From NCBI RefSeq assembly GCF_029623955.1, contig NZ_JARSBP010000001.1, positions 434,001 through 498,000 on the forward strand: a stretch of 64,000 bases of DNA. The letters are read 5' to 3'. Positions 62,527 to 64,000 of the stretch are shown here, piece after piece; the stretch's first letter is position 1; each line of letters begins with the position of its first letter. The stretch is from Mycobacterium sp. 236(2023) (GTDB lineage: Bacteria > Actinomycetota > Actinomycetes > Mycobacteriales > Mycobacteriaceae). A program made the translations under genes and the position numbers. The notes beneath the pieces are model-generated. The model saw only the letters and a program-made list of their open reading frames with translations. It made no database searches and was not told the DNA's origin.

Positions 62527-63424
62527 TGTGCGACGGGTCGGGCCGGCGGTCGGGTGGCGCCTGGCTGTAGTCACCCCACGGGCCGTCGCGGTGCTCGACA
62601 GCCGCGCGCACACCATCGGTGGCGGCAATGTCGATGAACCGCAACGCATCCGGGGTGTTGCGCATCAGCCCGTCGAGAATCCCGCCGAGCGTCTGCGTCG
62701 ACGCCAACCCCATGTTCTCGTAGGCCTGGTTGACGATGAGCTTCTGGGATTGCAGCTGTGACAGCGGGATCGTGCAGAGCTTGGCGGCGATCTCGGCGAC
62801 GCGTGCTTCCAGACGTTCGAACGGCACCGATTCGTTGATGAGTTCCACTGCCGCAGCCTCCTTTCCGGTGAGCGGCTCGCCGGTCAGGGAGTGCCACTTC
62901 ACCTTCGCCAGCGACAGCCGGTAGAGCCACATGCCGGTCAGGTAGGCGCCCCACATCCGGGCGTACGGGGTGCCGATGACGGCGTCGTCGCTGGCGATGA
63001 CGAGGTCGGCGCACAGCGCATAATCACTGGCGCCGCCCACACACCAGCCGTGCACCTGCGCGATCACCGGTTTGGACGCGCGCCAGATCGCCATGAACTT
63101 CTGTGTCGGCCCGGTCTCGCGCGTGCTGACCATCGCGAAGTCCTTGCCGGGATCCCACCGGCCGTCGGTGTTCATCGCCTCGCCCCAGTGCTCGAACCCG
63201 CCACCGAAGTCGTAGCCGCCTGAGAACGCGCGGCCCGCGCCGCGCAGCACGATGACCTTGATCGCGGGGTCGCGTTCGGCGAGCCCGACGGCTGCCTCGA
63301 TCTCGTCAGGCATCGGAGGCACGATCGTGTTGAGGCGGTCGGGCCGGTTCAGCGTGATCGTCGCGACCGCGTCGCGGACGGTGTAGAGCAAAGTCTCGAA
63401 TTCGGGCTGAGCTGATGTCGGCAT
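62513..63424 (-). CDS. Enoyl-CoA hydratase/isomerase-family protein (crotonase)
   Basis: The 303-residue crotonase fold protein has VATITLNRPDRLNTIVPPM, the CoA-binding/oxyanion part VIVLRGAGRAFSGGYDFGGGFEHW, KPVIAQVHGWCVGGASDYALCADLVIASDDAVIGTPYARMWG, and a helical C-terminus. At the crotonase first-glutamate position this copy has GASDYALCADL, so hydratase chemistry is doubtful. A longer C-terminal helix (PDPSHIIVP) is present. It is divergent from the Nramp-like gene (116 nt between starts). Confidence 0.85.
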   Translation of the reverse strand: MPTSAQPEFETLLYTVRDAVATITLNRPDRLNTIVPPMPDEIEAAVGLAERDPAIKVIVLRGAGRAFSGGYDFGGGFEHWGEAMNTDGRWDPGKDFAMVSTRETGPTQKFMAIWRASKPVIAQVHGWCVGGASDYALCADLVIASDDAVIGTPYARMWGAYLTGMWLYRLSLAKVKWHSLTGEPLTGKEAAAVELINESVPFERLEARVAEIAAKLCTIPLSQLQSQKLIVNQAYENMGLASTQTLGGILDGLMRNTPDALRFIDIAATDGVRAAVEHRDGPWGDYSQAPPDRRPDPSHIIVP

Positions 63425-63540
63425 GGATATGTAGTCGAATCACTTCCGAGTTGGAAGTCAAGCACCGGGCAGCGCCCGCGCGTGGCAAAGTTTGGATACC
63501 CTAAGCCCGGCACATCGCCGGCGGGGGAAGGATCACGGGT
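63425..63540. other. Divergent intergenic region, crotonase / Nramp-like
   Basis: The 116-nt region must hold promoters for both genes. On the plus strand GGATACCCT near 63494-63502 could be an extended -10; GGGGGAAGGA lies before the TTG start at 63541. I see no metal riboswitch motif. Confidence 0.35.
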
Positions 63541-64000
63541 TTGTCCGAGACTGAGCGCATCGACGCATCGACCCCGGCGGTGAAGCCGCGGACCTCGAAA
63601 TGGGTGACCCGCCTGACGGTTTTCGGGCCCGGACTCGTCGTCATGCTCGCCGACACCGACGCAGGCAGCGTCATCACCGCCGCCCAAAGCGGTGCCGAAT
63701 GGGGCTATCAGCTGCTGATCTGGCAGATCATCCTGATGCCGATCCTCTATATCGCGCAGGAGCTGACGGTCCGGCTCGGTCTGGTGACGCAGCGCGGCCA
63801 CGGCGAGCTGATCCGCGAGCAGTTCGGCGCCGTCTGGGCCTGGGTGTCGGTGAGCACGCTGCTGGTCGCCTGTGCGGGCGCCATCATCACCGAGTTCAGC
63901 GCGGCGGCAGGTGTCGGCGCGATCTACGGCATCCCGCCGTGGCTCTCGGTCGGGCTGGTGGCCCTGTTCCTCGGCGGCCTCGTCCTCACCGGTTCGTACC
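63541..64000 (+). CDS. Nramp-like metal transporter, 3' end outside window
   Basis: The visible 153 residues begin with a soluble N-terminus and continue into VTRLTVFGPGLVVMLADTDAGSVITAAQSGAEWGYQLLIWQIILMPILYIAQELTVRLGLVT, a clear Nramp TM1-TM2 match. In TM1 the metal-binding motif DPGN is replaced by DAGS. TM3 and TM4 follow (WVSVSTLLVACAGAIITEF and WLSVGLVALFLGGLVLTG). TTG 63541 has GGAAGGA upstream. The metal cannot be told; the Met of TM6 lies outside. Confidence 0.82.
   Translation, partial: MSETERIDASTPAVKPRTSKWVTRLTVFGPGLVVMLADTDAGSVITAAQSGAEWGYQLLIWQIILMPILYIAQELTVRLGLVTQRGHGELIREQFGAVWAWVSVSTLLVACAGAIITEFSAAAGVGAIYGIPPWLSVGLVALFLGGLVLTGSY

Overview
This is a high-GC chromosomal segment from a mycobacterium, most likely a fast-growing environmental (Mycolicibacterium-type) species. 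The genus call rests on gene content and order: thiC-thiD-hydrolase, xthA-GNAT-def, the DUF3263 gene-virR-sodC-carboxylate/amine ligase-LON protein run, the Cdc48-like AAA ATPase-pssA-psd-moeA-SDR run, and groEL2. These match, in order, M. tuberculosis Rv0421c-Rv0423c, Rv0427c-Rv0439c and Rv0440 (synteny recalled from knowledge of that genome, not computed). Starts are a mix of ATG, GTG and a few TTG, and many same-strand genes overlap by 4 nt (ATGA/GTGA).

Layout. 1-3.5 kb: a partial DUF4190-type membrane protein and the thiamine operon thiC-thiD-hydrolase under a TPP riboswitch. 3.5-10.5 kb: an MFS exporter, a DUF222/HNH gene with an SOS box at its 5' end, and an unknown membrane-protein block that includes three consecutive single-pass proteins. 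10.5-16.3 kb: conserved core (xthA, GNAT, def, then divergently DUF3263, virR, sodC, ligase, LON). 16.3-28.6 kb: an accessory insert breaking the Rv0434/Rv0435c junction, with a three-gene type VII secretion-like cassette, a methyltransferase, a complete Mrp antiporter operon with fused MrpA/B, an RCK regulator, a CPA-type antiporter and a DUF1707 protein. It ends at two large inverted repeats. 28.7-34.6 kb: conserved AAA ATPase, phospholipid synthesis (psd, pssA), moeA and SDR genes. 34.6-47.3 kb: a second accessory block (FAD dehydrogenase, bacterial PH-domain pair, a frameshifted TipA-like regulator, HAD, F420 enzyme, FAD oxidoreductase/LuxR pair, SF2 helicase, cupin) closed by a paralogue of the SDR and a TetR gene. 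47.3-49.2 kb: groEL2 with two CIRCE operators and a strong terminator. 49.2-64 kb: mostly metabolic and membrane genes (MHS transporter, oxidoreductases, D-aminoacylase-type amidohydrolase, VOC, lipoprotein, DinB, PAP2, aldehyde dehydrogenase, PPK2, DedA, crotonase) and the start of an Nramp-like transporter.

Functional themes: cofactor synthesis with RNA-level control, cell envelope and membrane lipids, monovalent cation and pH homeostasis, stress and chaperone functions, and redox enzymes typical of mycobacterial secondary metabolism. I see no rRNA, tRNA, CRISPR array, transposase or phage gene. The most unusual items are the T7SS-like cassette (16.3-18.7 kb), the twin inverted repeats (28.54-28.67 kb), the split TipA-like gene with an intact MerR-type promoter, the SOS box in the HNH gene, and a probable CTG start in the PAP2 gene.
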